Assembly: GCA_020284085.1 (NCBI GenBank)
Contig: JACEVL010000992.1
Span: 1 to 64,000, forward strand
Reading direction: 5' to 3'
Source: Aporrectodea caliginosa
Taxonomy: Eukaryota > Annelida > Clitellata > Crassiclitellata > Lumbricidae
Length of the DNA: 64,000 nt
Part shown: positions 1 to 10,372 of the stretch, one piece after another
Position numbering within the stretch: the stretch's first letter is position 1
Layout of the letters: every line of letters begins with the position of its first letter
Made by a program: the position numbers and the translations under genes
The notes under the pieces: generated by a model
What the model was told of the DNA's origin: nothing
The model's database searches: none
Seen by the model: the letters and a program-made list of their open reading frames with translations, nothing else

Positions 1-425
1 ATTCTGCTATGGATAAATCCCATGTTACTCTTTTAGCTCTTTTTAATGCTTCTTCAGCATTTGATATGGTAGACCATGCTATTCTGTTACATCGCCTCGA
101 AATTTCCTTTGGTCTTAGTGGCCCTCCTCTTCTTTGATTTCGCTCCTACGTTACTGATCGTACCCAAATGGTTATTCTAGAAGACTCTCGCACCTCAAGG
201 GTGCCTGTAAAATTTGAAGTTTCTCAAGGATCTGTGCTAGGTCCACTTCTTTATATCATGTTTACAGCTGATATCCCTCTTCTCTTTGCTAAACACTCGG
301 CCGCTGGTCACCTCTATGCTGATGATGTCCAGCGCTTTGTTCATGGCTCCTATTCTCACCAGTTTGCTCTTTCCCAATCTATTGAATCTCTTTCTCCAGA
401 TCTCATTTGTTGGATGTCCACTACA
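1..425 (+). pseudogene. LINE reverse-transcriptase fragment (L2/CR1 group)
   Basis: Frame-broken remnant of a non-LTR retrotransposon reverse transcriptase. Visible motifs are a degenerate AFDMVDHAILL block near 60-95, SQGSVLGPLLYIMFTADI near 220-270 and the catalytic-type YADDV block near 315-330. A stop near 136 interrupts the frame. The fragment runs off the window start and ends abruptly where a second LINE begins near 426. This motif order is typical of L2/CR1-group LINEs; the exact clade is not resolved. It is a dead copy, not a host gene. Confidence 0.85.
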
Positions 426-1880
426 GTAACTGTCGCCACTATCTTCTGTACCTATTGTAGTTATCGTACGATCTCAAACTTGTCCTTCATCTCAAAACTC
501 GTTGAACGTGTCGTTCACAAAAAAACTACCCGACTACGTTGAATCACATCATCTGCTTCCACCTACACAATCTGGATTTCGTCGCCATCACTCCACTGAA
601 ACCGCAGTTATTAAAGTTTACAATGACATTGTCCTGGCCCTTGACTCTGGATTCACCACAGATCTATTACTACTCGATTTCTCTGCCGCTTTTGATTGTG
701 TGGACCATACCATTCTCCTCAAAATCCTGCAAGTACAATTCGGTATCACCGCCTTAGCTATTCAATGGATTGCCTCATTTCTTTCCTCAAGGACCCACTG
801 CATTAAACTTGGTGGCTGCTCATCCAAAATCTTCTCTATCCTCTTTGGTGTTCCCAAGGCTCCATCCTTGGTCCACTTCTCTTTATACTGTACATCTCTA
901 ACATTGTCAAAATCGCATCACAACATGGTATTATAATCCACTTATTTGCTGACGACACCCAGCTGTACATAAAACTCTCTGGCAATGGTTTTGATAACAT
1001 CAAAATAAAAATTGCAGCATGTGTCTGTGACAGTCAAACCTGGTGCGCATCTATGAGTTTGAAACTAAATGCCACCAAAACAGAACTCATTTGGTTCGAC
1101 CGTCGAAGCGACCGGACGATGATAAACAAATAAAATCTCTTCATCTTGAGTCTAACTGCACCATTCTACCATCTGATGTCGTTCGTGACCTCGGTGTTCT
1201 GCTAGCCAGTAGCCTAAACATGACTCAACACATCTCTTCCGTTACCAAAGCATGCTATTTCCACCTTCGCCGAATCCGACAAGTGAAACGCTGCCTCGAC
1301 GAAACCTGCCTCCGTATCCTGATCCAAGCTTTCGTCATCTCTCGCCTCGACTACTGCAACTCTGTCCTATCCGGTCTTCCTTCATCGACACTGCAACCCT
1401 TATCCTCAGTTCTACACACCGCCGCTCGCCTAATAAAAGATCTTGGTCCAAGAGATCACATCACGCCTACACTGCAGTAACTTCACTGGCTTCCCATCCG
1501 TGCCCGTATCGCCTTCAAAATCTGCCTCCTCATGTATCACATTCACTCTGGAACCTCTCCCTCATACATGGCATCCATGGTCACGCCATGTTCACTTTTC
1601 AATACTAGAGGACTCCGATCGTCGACGAGAGGGGATTTCACCGTACTTCGCACAAACCGGAAGTTTGGAAACCGTGCTTTCTCTACCTCAGGACCATTAG
1701 AATGGAACCGTCTTCCAGCTTCAGTTCGACAATGCATATCTGTCGCACAGTTTAAAACAAAATTAAAAACTTATCTGTTTAACCTGCACTATGACTAAGA
1801 ATGTAGCGAAACGCGCTCTCGTGCAAGACTTTTGTCTTGTTAAATCGCGCTATAAATTTCATTTGTATTGTTTTGTATAG
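426..1880 (+). pseudogene. L2-like LINE, frameshifted RT with 3' end
   Basis: Second LINE abutting the first. Pieces in several frames follow L2-type order: YRTISNLSFISKLVERVV (near 462-515), SGFRRHHSTETAVIKVYND (near 572-630), LLLDFSAAFDCVDHTILL (near 667-720), a mutated GVPKAPSLV block near 848, a degenerate FADDTQLY region near 945-970, and the post-RT block RDLGVLL...ISRLDYCNSVLSGLP near 1187-1385. The ORF closes near 1796. The 3' tail contains a TCGCGCTATAAATTTCATTTG stretch, like the GCGCTATA tails of other LINEs and SINEs here. Multiple frameshifts and stops show it is inactive. Confidence 0.85.
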
Positions 1881-2460
1881 CTTCGTCTGGTGCATTCAAA
1901 ATCTTGCATAACAATGAGTGTTCAACAAGTTGATTTTAAAGTTTTTCCGCTTAGGCTTTAATAGTTCTTTTTACATATTTGAATCCAACAAATAATAGCA
2001 TTGAGAAAGCATTACATTGCACTTAGGACAGGAAGATACACTAACAGGCGCACTGAACCACACAAGCGCATAAAGTGCTATTACTGAAAATTGGATTGCT
2101 ATGTAGCCATGTTCCACTATTGGAACATTGCATTTGTGCATAATAGGCCAATTTTAAGCGACAACGGAACAAAACTGCTATTTCATACAACAAAAGCAAC
2201 ATTTCAGCTAATTATAATACTCTAACCTGTGCAGGCTCACACAAAAAGAATTTTTGATGTTTCGTTTTTTCCGAACGGCGAAATTTTACAGTTAAATAAT
2301 TATTTACCAGACTAAAATCATCCAGATATTTATAAAACAAGTGACATTCACCTTCCCATTGACCAATAACATTCTGTATTTACGAATACAATATTCAGCT
2401 GGTACCATGGCAAAAATATACGTATTTTTTTAGCATGTTCCAATTTCGGAATATGGCCAT
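1881..2460. other. AT-rich sequence without recognised gene
   Basis: No coding signal seen. It holds two near-palindromic TTCCAMTATTGGAA-type motifs near 2110 and 2437, also found in the piggyBac-like MITE at 5667-6446, so this may be a decayed relative. No target duplication was found. Confidence 0.4.
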
Positions 2461-2610
2461 TAATGGGGAAAAATAGGGAATGGTAGGTTTCTGCAATGTA
2501 TCATTTTTCTGCGAAAACCCACTCCACTAGATCATCTTCATGCAATGTATCATTTTTCTGCGAAAAATGATACATTGCAGAAACCTACCATTCCCTATTT
2601 TTCCCCATTA
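2461..2610. repeat. Inverted repeat, 48-nt arms
   Basis: The left arm 2461-2508 is the reverse complement of 2563-2610, apparently without mismatch, around a 54-nt spacer. In addition, a 26-nt stretch at 2492-2517 is directly repeated at 2541-2566, suggesting fold-back template switching. No coding content. Confidence 0.85.
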
Positions 2611-2744
2611 TTGTATCCATGTATTGTCTAGAAATATTTTTACAGAATTTTAAAATGTTATCCTGAGGTCCCTCAAAGCCCCCGAACATACCCTACTTAA
2701 ACTCCCAGGAATGAAGGCACACATGCTTGGGTTTTGGAACTTGG

Positions 2745-3115
2745 GTCCATTGTCGATTTACTCTTTTTATCACAAAATAATAACGAAGACTTCAATTTGG
2801 ATGATCTTTTTACTGTTTGTTTGTCTCGATGAGAGCTACATCCCAGTAAAATATAGATACTAAATTGAGGGTCATTCTCAAGGTCATTTCAAGGTCATAA
2901 GAAACGAAATCTAACAAAAATCGAAGAAAAATTATCAGATCTCAGCCAATAATTGTTCAAATTGGTTAATTCTTTCTTGTATTTCTCGCCTTGACAAGGG
3001 CTACCTGTGACAAGAAACAAGGATACCAAATGCAAGACGATAAAAAGTTATTTTTAATTACAAAAGGGTCAATTTTAGAGAAAAATCATGGTCTGAAATT
3101 GACCTTTTTGCACTT
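2745..3115 (+). repeat. Dispersed repeat, copy 1
   Basis: Low-GC sequence similar to two blocks at 51745-51925 and 52475-52640: shared CTCTTTTTATCACAAAATA, AAGGTCATTTCAAGGTCA and GGGCTACMTGTG stretches in the same order. The other copy is split by a LINE. No ORF; likely a non-autonomous element or old transposon tail of unknown class. Confidence 0.6.
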
Positions 3116-3164
3116 TTTGATCGCTAATAAGCAAACAATCACTAAACGATTATCATAATCTTTG

Positions 3165-3290
3165 TACTGCGCCGTATTGTCTGCGCCGTTTTGTCGGGGT
3201 ACTTTGAATTGCGCCGTTCTGTCTGCGCCGTTTTGTCTGCGCCGTTATGTCTGCGCCGTTTTGTCCTGCGCCGTTTTGTTACGGCGCCCA
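3165..3290. repeat. Short tandem repeat, GCGCCGTTTTGTC modules
   Basis: About seven imperfect modules built on GCGCCGTTTTGTCT. The design, short modules iterated, resembles the iterated ends of the elements at 21121-22003 and 54943-55212, but no second end was found. The open frame across it is a by-product of the repeat. Confidence 0.75.
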
Positions 3291-4220
3291 GAATAGAATT
3301 AAGGCGGATGTTTATGTTGAAAATAAAACCGCCTGGGCCGCAATGCGATACAAAACCATTGATGGTATGAAGCAAAGACAATATTATTATACAAAATTCA
3401 ACGACAATAGAGTTTTTTAAAGAGTGAATAGAAAAATAAAAGTGGTGGCTTTATGCAGGGGGTTTAGGCTTGGCCTGACACGTGTTAATTAATAATTCAC
3501 ACTGACACACCGCAGTATGATAACAAGTCATAGTATTACAGGAGTATTACAAGTTATTACAGGAGTCGAATTTTTACATAGCGAACACCGCATTTCTTAT
3601 TTACATTATTATTTGGTTGGAACTTTGCAAGATTAGGCCCTATCGTTCATTTACACAATGCTACCGTGAATATAGAACCCTTTGCCGTGAATTTTATGTA
3701 ATCCTAGGATAATCGTAAAATGTGACCTTAGAAATCCACTTGGAGGCCACCGGATGGTACTTTTCTCGGAAAGTCTAGGAAAAATAAGCCAAATCGATAT
3801 AGACAAAAATGCGCTCTCCTAACATTTTAACATTTCTGATGTCACACCTATCATGTTACGGGATGGCTGAGAATACTACTAAAAAGTGTAAAATTGGAGT
3901 CATTTTGTGCAAAGTGCGCTAGTTCCCCCTAATTATCAGTACTTTATTACGCCCGAAGGCAGAAACAAATCAACAAATGTTAATTATATCTACTCAGGTT
4001 ACATCAATTCTATTAAAAGTTATTGTTTACAGCAAGTCACTATTTTAAGCAAATATCATCATGTTGCTTTTCTCACCAAAAGCTTCAAGAGTACTGGGTT
4101 TGCGTCTACAACACAATTTCTTACTAATGAAATACGGGTAAGTAATCGCATACTACGGAGGAAGTACCTTCGAGGGTGAGCTGTAGCCTACTCGTGGATG
4201 AAGGTGTATGTCTTATAACC
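3291..4220. other. No gene recognised
   Basis: AT-rich sequence; short open frames (for example 3907-4179) show no recognisable domain. No TIR pair or tRNA-like box was seen. Confidence 0.4.
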
Positions 4221-4222
4221 AT

Positions 4223-4500
4223 AGGCGCAACCACCCTAAGGGACCCGTGGGACGCGTCCCCCCCTACTTTCGAACAGCTTGGGACCGTCCCCCTCAACTT
4301 TTGAAAATTGTGAGGCAAACAAGAGCCCAAAAATGCACTCCATTTGGTATCAAATGCTCAAAATTGCGTCGGTCTCTGGGGCTCCGCCCCAGACCCCGAT
4401 GGGGAACTTCCGATACTCCCATTCCCATACCCCTATAGTCGTTAGGAGCTTCTTGCCTTCCTCGCGCTCTCCCCCTGTACCATTAATGCCAGTATAGTAC
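4223..4500 (+). repeat. GGCGCAACCAC-ended repeat, 5' part
   Basis: Begins with ATAGGCGCAACCACCCTAAG and contains a block (CTCCATTTGGTATCAAATGC onward) repeated in the same orientation at 6571-6667. The second copy ends with GTGGTTGCGCCCCT, the inverted form of this start, so both are truncated copies of one transposon or MITE. Confidence 0.65.
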
Positions 4501-4677
4501 AAAGGATCTGGCCTTGGACCTACTGATTTTGTCATAGTCATTTCTAGCCTTAAACCTAAACACAGTGAAAACCGTCTCACTAAATACCGACGATAGCTAC
4601 TTGCTGGTCACTGCTTCCTGCATTGACAGCACTCTTTCTTAACTTGACCATATCTGTAAGTGCATTAGCAATCTTAA

Positions 4678-5250
4678 CCCTCGGGCTACCAAGGGGGGTG
4701 GCTGCCACCCCCTAGGTTTTCATGGAAAATTGTTTTCCATATGGAATATAATTTTTGCATTTTAGGTAGCTGTAGCAGATTCATTGGCGCACATTTTTGA
4801 GGTAAACATCATGGTGGTAGCCCACGCCATTCAAAAGTTATACCTGATATACCCGAGGCACCAGGTTAGTTTTTCGACTATAGCTTATTGACTATTCTTC
4901 CTAGAGGAAACAATTATACCATTCTTTAGAGGGAATGCAGGGCTTCATTTGCATACCTACATCTTTGTCTTATGAAAACCGGAAGTGATCAAAATAAATA
5001 ATAATACGCGTAATATATTGTGAAAAATGGCTGAATGGAAGCACTCCCCCTTAGTTTTTGTCTGTAGCATATTCATTTGTCTTCCTGGAAGAGAAACAAA
5101 GATACCATTCTTTAGAGGGAATGAAGGGCTTCATTTGCATACCTACATCTTTGTACAAGTTATGATATGTGAACCAAACACGAAATCCAGGGGGGTGGTA
5201 ACCACCCTCCTTGGTAGCCAGTGTTACAAAAAAGCTTGGTAGCACGAAGG
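4678..5250. mobile_element. piggyBac-like MITE, family A
   Basis: Ends CCCTCGGGCTACCAAG and (inverted) CTTGGTAGCACGAAGG, flanked by TTAA at 4674-4677 and 5251-5254. CCC-start ends plus TTAA duplications are the piggyBac hallmark. The 573-bp body has no transposase and shares internal blocks (TTTGCATACCTACATCTTTG) with the 955-bp copy at 32620-33574. Confidence 0.8.
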
Positions 5251-5254
5251 TTAA

Positions 5255-5660
5255 ATTAAACCATGCTAAGACCAGAGAAATGGTTGTCAGACGACCGAGG
5301 TCCAAACCTTTTGCCCTCCCTCCTCTCATCCCTGGCATCGAGCGGGTCCAGGAGATGGTTATTTTGGGTGTCACCATCTCTGATGGGATTGGCTTTGGGG
5401 CACACATGGACAACATAATTATGCTGCAAAGCCCGACAATCCATGTTCGGCTACGTGTTTTGGTCGCCTACGGTCACCACGGTCAACGTCTCTTTGACGT
5501 TGTTAGGGCTACTACCCTCGCACGGCTATTTATTGCCTCCTCTGTTTGGTGGGTATTTGCCACTGTACGGGAACATAAACGCCTTAACGGTATTCTGCCG
5601 ATTTTCCTAGTTTTGACACACACTGTTCTAGAGCTGATTCTACTCTTTTCCGTTCAATTA
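5255..5660 (+). pseudogene. LINE RT C-terminal fragment
   Basis: Coding remnant in one frame: KTREMVVRRPRSKPFALP, then RVQEMVILGVTISDGIGFGA, then VVRATTLARLFIASSVWWVF. These are post-catalytic blocks of a CR1-like LINE also present at 22366-23320 (plus) and 51930-52450 (minus). It is cut on the left by a piggyBac MITE and on the right by another. Confidence 0.8.
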
Positions 5661-5666
5661 TCTTAA

Positions 5667-6446
5667 CCCGTTTTTGCCCAAATTTTATTTTTGCTTCATT
5701 TTGAGTTATGTAACACAGTTTGATGCTAGAATAGCCATGCCACCTTAATTTTTCATTTATTTTAAGAAATTCCATGAAATTTTTTATTTTGTTCCTATGT
5801 TCCAATATTGGAACACTGGGCACATATGGGTGCAGAAATATACATAATCCACGCCAACATTACCAAGTACAGCAATGATTATTTCAAGTGAAGCTACCTA
5901 GCACATTTGTTCTAGCTGCTATCACAGTGCTGTATAGAAAGAGTTGGGGCCCATATTCAGTATACATGTGCCTAAGTTCAGACAAAGAACAGAAAAATAT
6001 CACAAAAATGACCATTTTCTCTGCAAACAAGCGAAGAAAATTATCTTGGAAGGGAATGCCGGCCAGAATCACACTGACACTTGGAACCAAAACCTTGAAA
6101 CCTATAAGTAAAGTTCGTCCTAAAAACTAATTAAAACTATCATGAAATATAAGTGGTATTAGAGTACCAAAAACAGCAACTTCTAAAAACATCTTTATTT
6201 ATATTAATTTTATTTATATATGTACCTTTTCGTCAAAATTCGTCAAAATTTTTTAACACAAAAGTGCTCATAAAGACCGTATCTCATAACTATTAGTTAT
6301 TCAAAATAATAATTTTTTGATAGATTTATCTTAGAAATACTGTTTACAATGGCAGGTGATGAATTATATTCACTATATAGCGCTAAATTACAAGTAAGTA
6401 AAGTATTTGCAACATGTTCCAATAATGGAACACTGGGCAAAAACGG
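5667..6446. mobile_element. piggyBac-like MITE, family B
   Basis: Flanked by TTAA at 5663-5666 and 6447-6450. Left end CCCGTTTTTGCCCA, right end TGGGCAAAAACGG. Subterminal GTTCCAATATTGGAACACTG (near 5797) and GTTCCAATAATGGAACACTG (near 6416) are palindromic motifs. No transposase in the 780 bp. It interrupts the LINE on its left. Confidence 0.75.
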
Positions 6447-6559
6447 TTAAACCCTTGTCACGTCCAGTTTATTCATATAATAAAGTCACATTTTTCACAG
6501 ATCTAGATGGTTTAGGTACTTTTATATCGAAATCATCGGTGAGAAATTTTAGGTCAATT

Positions 6560-6785
6560 ACAGCCCAAAATGTACTCCATTTGGTATCATATGCTCAAAA
6601 TTGCGTCGGCTTCCAGACCCCGATGGGGGAGCTTACGACGCTCGCCCATACCCCCTAGTCGTTAGGGGCTTTTTGCCTTCGGCAATCGCAGCTTCGCGCC
6701 TTCGGCGCTCGCAATTCCACCAACCCCCCACTAAGACATTATAGTAGGTCCCCAACTTCTGGACCGTGGTTGCGCCCCTGCTTAT
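6560..6785 (+). repeat. GGCGCAACCAC-ended repeat, 3' part
   Basis: Carries the CTCCATTTGGTATCATATGC block also at 4336-4450 in the same orientation and ends with GACCGTGGTTGCGCCCCTGC. Truncated at its left. A short inner inverted repeat (CTTCGGCAATCGC / GCGCTCGCAATT) is visible. Confidence 0.65.
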
Positions 6786-6819
6786 AACTCGAGGTAGTTT
6801 CAATCTATCCTTCAGATCA

Positions 6820-7145
6820 TTATTTATTCATGAGTGATCTTTGTTTTGTTGCGCAGGATAAAATAATTCTGACGAAAAATCACTGTATATTTGATTCAAA
6901 GTAAATATGATCATCTTACGTTCCTTACCAAAATCATTAGGCGGACTTTCGAATAATCTTGAATATTTGATGTTAGGGTCCTCCCCGAAATCCTTGTTAT
7001 CGTAGTCATTGAGGGGAGATTCTATTTCAATGTTTCTTTGTAAGTGTCCTTTACCTGCAAACCAGCATTTGCACAGATTAAGCAAATACTCAATAATGAA
7101 ATAAGGAAAATAATCACAAACAAAAGAGGAGGAACTGACGAGTTA
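6820..7145 (-). pseudogene. Decayed duplicate of the TRP-helix exon
   Basis: Similar along its length to the channel exon at 7418-7617. The minus strand has PPLLFVIIFLISLLS where the exon has PPPFCVIIY, and ESPPNDFGKERK where the exon has ESPSEMYGNKRK. Both keep a GGTAA donor-like site at the same place (near 6929 here). The flank CTTTGTTTTGCTGCGCAGGAT is also shared. A 1-nt shift after the PP block and a later stop break the frame. It is an ancient tandem exon duplication, probably not used, though alternative splicing cannot be excluded from sequence alone. Confidence 0.7.
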
Positions 7146-7179
7146 AAACTGTAATGGCTGATGACAATGTATGTCTAAC

Positions 7180-7347
7180 AATTCAGTGGTTTGAAGATAC
7201 CCTTCCGATCATAATATGATCGGAAGGGTATCTTGAAACCATTGAATAACCATCCTGTGCAGCAAAACAAAGACTATAAATCCGCATTTCCATAATTTCC
7301 ATATTATGGAAATGCGGATTTATAGTCTTTGTTTTGCTGCGCAGGAT
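7180..7347. repeat. Two adjacent palindromes
   Basis: Palindrome 1: 20-nt perfect arms 7194-7213 and 7215-7234, extendable imperfectly to 7180-7248. Palindrome 2: 45-nt arms 7252-7296 and 7303-7347 with one visible mismatch and a 6-nt loop. The outer part of palindrome 2 equals the tail next to both copies of the TRP-helix exon, so the duplication and fold-back are probably linked. Confidence 0.85.
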
Positions 7348-7417
7348 GCAATAATTTTACCAAAAGTCAATGTTTATACTTTATTTGAAATAAACAAACT
7401 CAACTTGCGTTTATTAC

Positions 7418-7617
7418 CATACATTTCGGACGGACTTTCGGTTTGCCTTCGTATGCATTGACGACGCATTCCACGATGAATGTCATAAGGATAAATAATC
7501 ACACAAAAGGGTGGAGGAAGCTTCAGGTGAGAACTAAGCTTATACTCGAAGATCAGTCGACTTCTCAGCATTGTTGAAATTTCTTTGTGCTTGTAGTTTA
7601 TGTCCTTAAACGTCTTG
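7418..7617 (-). CDS. TRPM-type channel exon: TRP helix and LPPPF
   Basis: Acceptor TATATTTCAG at 7618-7627, then C that completes the Asn codon left open by the S6 exon (MLIAMF + AA|C). Translation reads KTFKDINYKHKEIST, then MLRSRLIFEYKLSSHLK, then LPPPFCVIIYPYD. In TRPM channels the cytosolic TRP helix follows S6 with an RxxLIxEY core and a proline-rich LPPPF, exactly this order. The donor chosen is TATG|GTAATA at 7417 (phase 1), conserved in the duplicate exon; otherwise the frame stops at 7374-7376. The intron from the S6 exon is about 21 kb. Later exons (coiled coil or C-terminal domain) were not found. Whether the channel is TRPM2-, TRPM8- or lineage-specific in type is open. Confidence 0.8.
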
Positions 7618-7619
7618 CT

Positions 7620-7974
7620 GAAATATAACTATATATTCTGCATTTGATCTATAAAAACATTTGGCTGAATTTAGCATAATAATAAAAATAATAAAAATAA
7701 AATATAAAAATAATAAAGGCTAAAAATTTCAAAAACTCTGCAGCCATAAACCGCTGAAAAACGCTGAATGAAAGACGCTCAATTTGAATATAAGCATAAA
7801 GCATAACATAACGAGGGTCTAAGTGGTTCAGAAGACTTGTAGTTATGAGGTAAGAAAATAAGGCACGAGCTCTGGCGGGCCACTTATAGCCAGTCCGCAG
7901 GCCGCATGCCCGCGTGCCGCATGTTGGACAATAGAGTGAATAGACTATCGCGCACCCCAATTTTCATAGCGGCT
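7620..7974. other. Intronic sequence, nothing recognised
   Basis: Low-complexity AATAAAAATA near 7680-7720 and a GC-rich patch near 7870-7960. No exon or element end could be supported. Confidence 0.4.
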
Positions 7975-8345
7975 ATGGTAACCATTTTTCAAAATGGCCG
8001 ACCAGAATAAATATTGTTCAATATCTCATCTTCTCCTTCACTTAGAATCGTGATTTTGGTGTCTAAACATACATATTTAGGGGGGGCAAGGATTCCAACG
8101 GAACTAATTGTAAGCACTTATCTACTCGTAATTGGCAGCCATTTTTCAAAATGGCGACTGAAATATAACTTTTCCAATATTTCACCTTCTGGTAAACTTA
8201 GAATTGTGATCTTTGTGTCTAAACATACATATTTATGAGCAGGAATTCCAATAAAACTAATTGCAAGCACCTACCTACACGAAATTGGCAGCCATTTTCC
8301 AAAATGGCCGACCGTAATATAACTTTGTTAATATCTCAGCTTCTA
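7975..8345 (-). repeat. ~160-bp satellite array (2+ units)
   Basis: Two full units and a partial. Each unit has a fold-back CCATTTTTCAAAATGG core, then GATTTTGGTGTCTAAACATA, then CATATTTA, then CTAATTGCAAGCAC. The same unit occurs at 11322-11400, 18940-19710, 52680-52935 and 54440-54942. The minus strand is given because copies next to EADTRI genes read in the opposite sense. The array ends at a SINE. Confidence 0.85.
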
Positions 8346-8354
8346 TCGGGGAGA

Positions 8355-8447
8355 CCGAGGGGCGATAGCGCATTGGATAACACACTGGCACAGAGAGCGA
8401 GAGGTACCGAGATCGAGAACCGTAGGCGGACATGCTTTGAAGGCTGC

Positions 8448-8516
<69 letters not shown>

Positions 8517-8517
8517 C
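8355..8517 (+). mobile_element. tRNA-derived SINE with (TAA)n tail
   Basis: tRNA-like head with A-box-like TAGCGCATTGGATAACAC and B-box-like GTACCGAGATCGAGAACC, a body ending GGCGGACATGCTTTGAAGGC, then (TAA)n to 8517. Same family as the minus-strand copy in 10896-10992 and the diverged copy at 20425-20590. The B box is mutated, so Pol III activity is doubtful. Confidence 0.7.
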
Positions 8518-9663
8518 CTGATACTACGATGTTCAATTGGGGCCCCGAGGCTTATATACATTCTCCGCTGCACGCCTTGTCATGAACACCCGGGCCTCTC
8601 GAAATTCGACGAAGGATTACGTGATGGCACCGAGAGCATTCTTAACATCGCTCTCTCTGACGATCAATGGTCACTCGCTTCCATGCCTATCAGGAAGGGC
8701 GGGTTGGGAATAAGAAGAGCATCTTCGTTGGCACTTCCAGCTTTTTTAGCCTCAGCCGCAAGATCTCAGCTCACCCAATCGCTCATCCTCGCCCTGACAC
8801 AGGTGCCTGAGGATTCTATCTTGGAAATAATGAGAACGAGATGGCAGCAGAGCACCGCTGAAACGTCCGACTTCCCATCTTCAGACTGCAAACAGTCTTC
8901 ATGGGATACACCGCTGCTATCAGCGGCCATGTCGGGGATCGAATCGCGCGCCCGGGACTCGTATGACCTGGCCAGGCTAAACGCCATACAGGCCCCACAC
9001 GCTTCAGACTGGCTCTTCGCCCTGCCGCTAGCAGCCCAAGGCCTAAGGCTGAACGACGAGGAGATGAGGGTGGCAGTGGGCTTGAGACTAGGGGCGGTCA
9101 TCTGTGCCCCACACGCATGCGCATGTGGAACAATGGTCTCAGCCAGAGGCTCGCATGGATTGGCTTGCTCACTGGGCTTCGGCAGACAAGCAAGACATTC
9201 TACAATTAACGATATTGTGCTGCGCAGTCTCATCAGGGCAGGCATACCATCGATCAGGGAACCGGTTGGCCTTACCCGACTGGATGGGAAAAGACCGGAT
9301 GGCCAAACCTTGATTCCTTGGAAAAGCGGGCGTTCTCTGATTTGGGATGTGACAATCATTGACACTTTCGCGCCATCGTACTTGGCCGAGACATCAGCAG
9401 CGGCAGGAGGAGCGGCGGAAATAGCCGCGACTAGAAAGCAATCCAAATACGCTGAGCTTCAGACGAGATACTGTTTTACCCCTATCGCGATAGAAACGAT
9501 GGGGCCTATGGACCACGAAGGCCTGGCCTTCATCTTGGAACTCGGCCGTCGATTGACAAGAACAACGGAAGATCTTCAAGAAACTTTCTTCCTGTTCCAA
9601 AAGATTTCAGTTACAATCCAGCGGTTTAACGCTATCGCGTGCCTGGGTTCGATGAGGCCCTAG
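8518..9663 (+). pseudogene. REL-type LINE, C-terminal 380 residues
   Basis: One long frame ending TAG at 9661-9663. It starts inside the post-RT region (IGAPRLIYILRCTP, near 8540-8580), then IRKGGLGIRRASSLALPAFL. A zinc-binding-like block CACG...HGLACSLGFGRQARH lies near 9118-9200. Next comes GKRPDGQTLIPWKSGRSLIW then DVTIIDT near 9287-9370, which fits a PD-(D/E)XK restriction-like endonuclease as in R2-type elements. The frame is intact here, but the RT is missing (5' truncation at the SINE tail), so the copy is dead. A second copy with part of the RT lies at 25085-27065. Assignment of the nuclease fold is inferred from motif order. Confidence 0.75.
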
Positions 9664-9709
9664 AACCATGATTTAAGAACCATGATTTTAAGAACTCTGA
9701 TTTTTATAA

Positions 9710-9710
9710 C

Positions 9711-9807
<97 letters not shown>

Positions 9808-9865
9808 TAATAATAATATATAATAATAATAATATAATAATAATATAATAATAATAAAAATAATA

Positions 9866-9908
<43 letters not shown>
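9710..9908. repeat. (TAA)n microsatellite
   Basis: About 200 bp of (TAA)n with a few TATAATAA interruptions, directly after the LINE 3' end. The long Ile/Leu/Tyr frames across it are artefacts. Confidence 0.95.
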
Positions 9909-9909
<1 letters not shown>

Positions 9910-10125
9910 TGGAGGATTTTAGGAGTTGCCCCCCTGGGAGCGGGTCTGGCTTGCCGTGTTTGTGTGTGTGTGCGTGTTTCTGCCTTGTTTCTGTGCTTGT
10001 ATGTGTGTGTCTTCTGTTTTGTCGTTGTGTTTGCATGTGTGGGTCTTGCTTGGCTTCTGCACGCCGTCTCCCTTCCCCCTGGGCCTTGCACGGTCGGCTT
10101 CTGCACGGGGTATCCCTTCCCCGTC

Positions 10126-10339
10126 CGGCTTCTGCACGCTCCGCCTCCTTCGGGCCTTGCACACCTCTCGGCTTCTGCACGCTCCGCCTCCTTCGGGCCT
10201 TGCACACCTCTCGGCTTCTGCACGCCCCGCCTCCTTCGGGCCTTGCACACCTCTCGGCTTCTGCACGCCCCGCCTCCTTCGGGCCTTGCACACCTCTCGG
10301 CTTCTGCACGCTCCGCCTCCTCGGGCCTTGCACGGGGTA
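10126..10339. repeat. 43-bp GC-rich minisatellite, 5 units
   Basis: Five near-identical 43-bp units beginning CGGCTTCTGCACGCTCCGCC, the last 1 nt shorter. Partial units precede (10070-10125) and follow (10340-10372), linked by GGGGTATCCCTTCCCCGTCC. GC content contrasts sharply with the flanking (TAA)n. Open frames here in all directions are repeat artefacts. Confidence 0.9.
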
Positions 10340-10372
10340 TCCCTTCCCCGTCCGGCTTCTGCACGCTCTGTG

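Noticed and set aside
3142..3381. Arg/Lys-rich 79-codon frame
   Set aside because: Encoded by GCGCCGTTTTGTC tandem modules; no homology.
8343..8573. Poly-Ile/Asn open frames over (TAA)n
   Set aside because: Frames come only from the trinucleotide repeat; no domain outside it except the LINE, which is listed separately.
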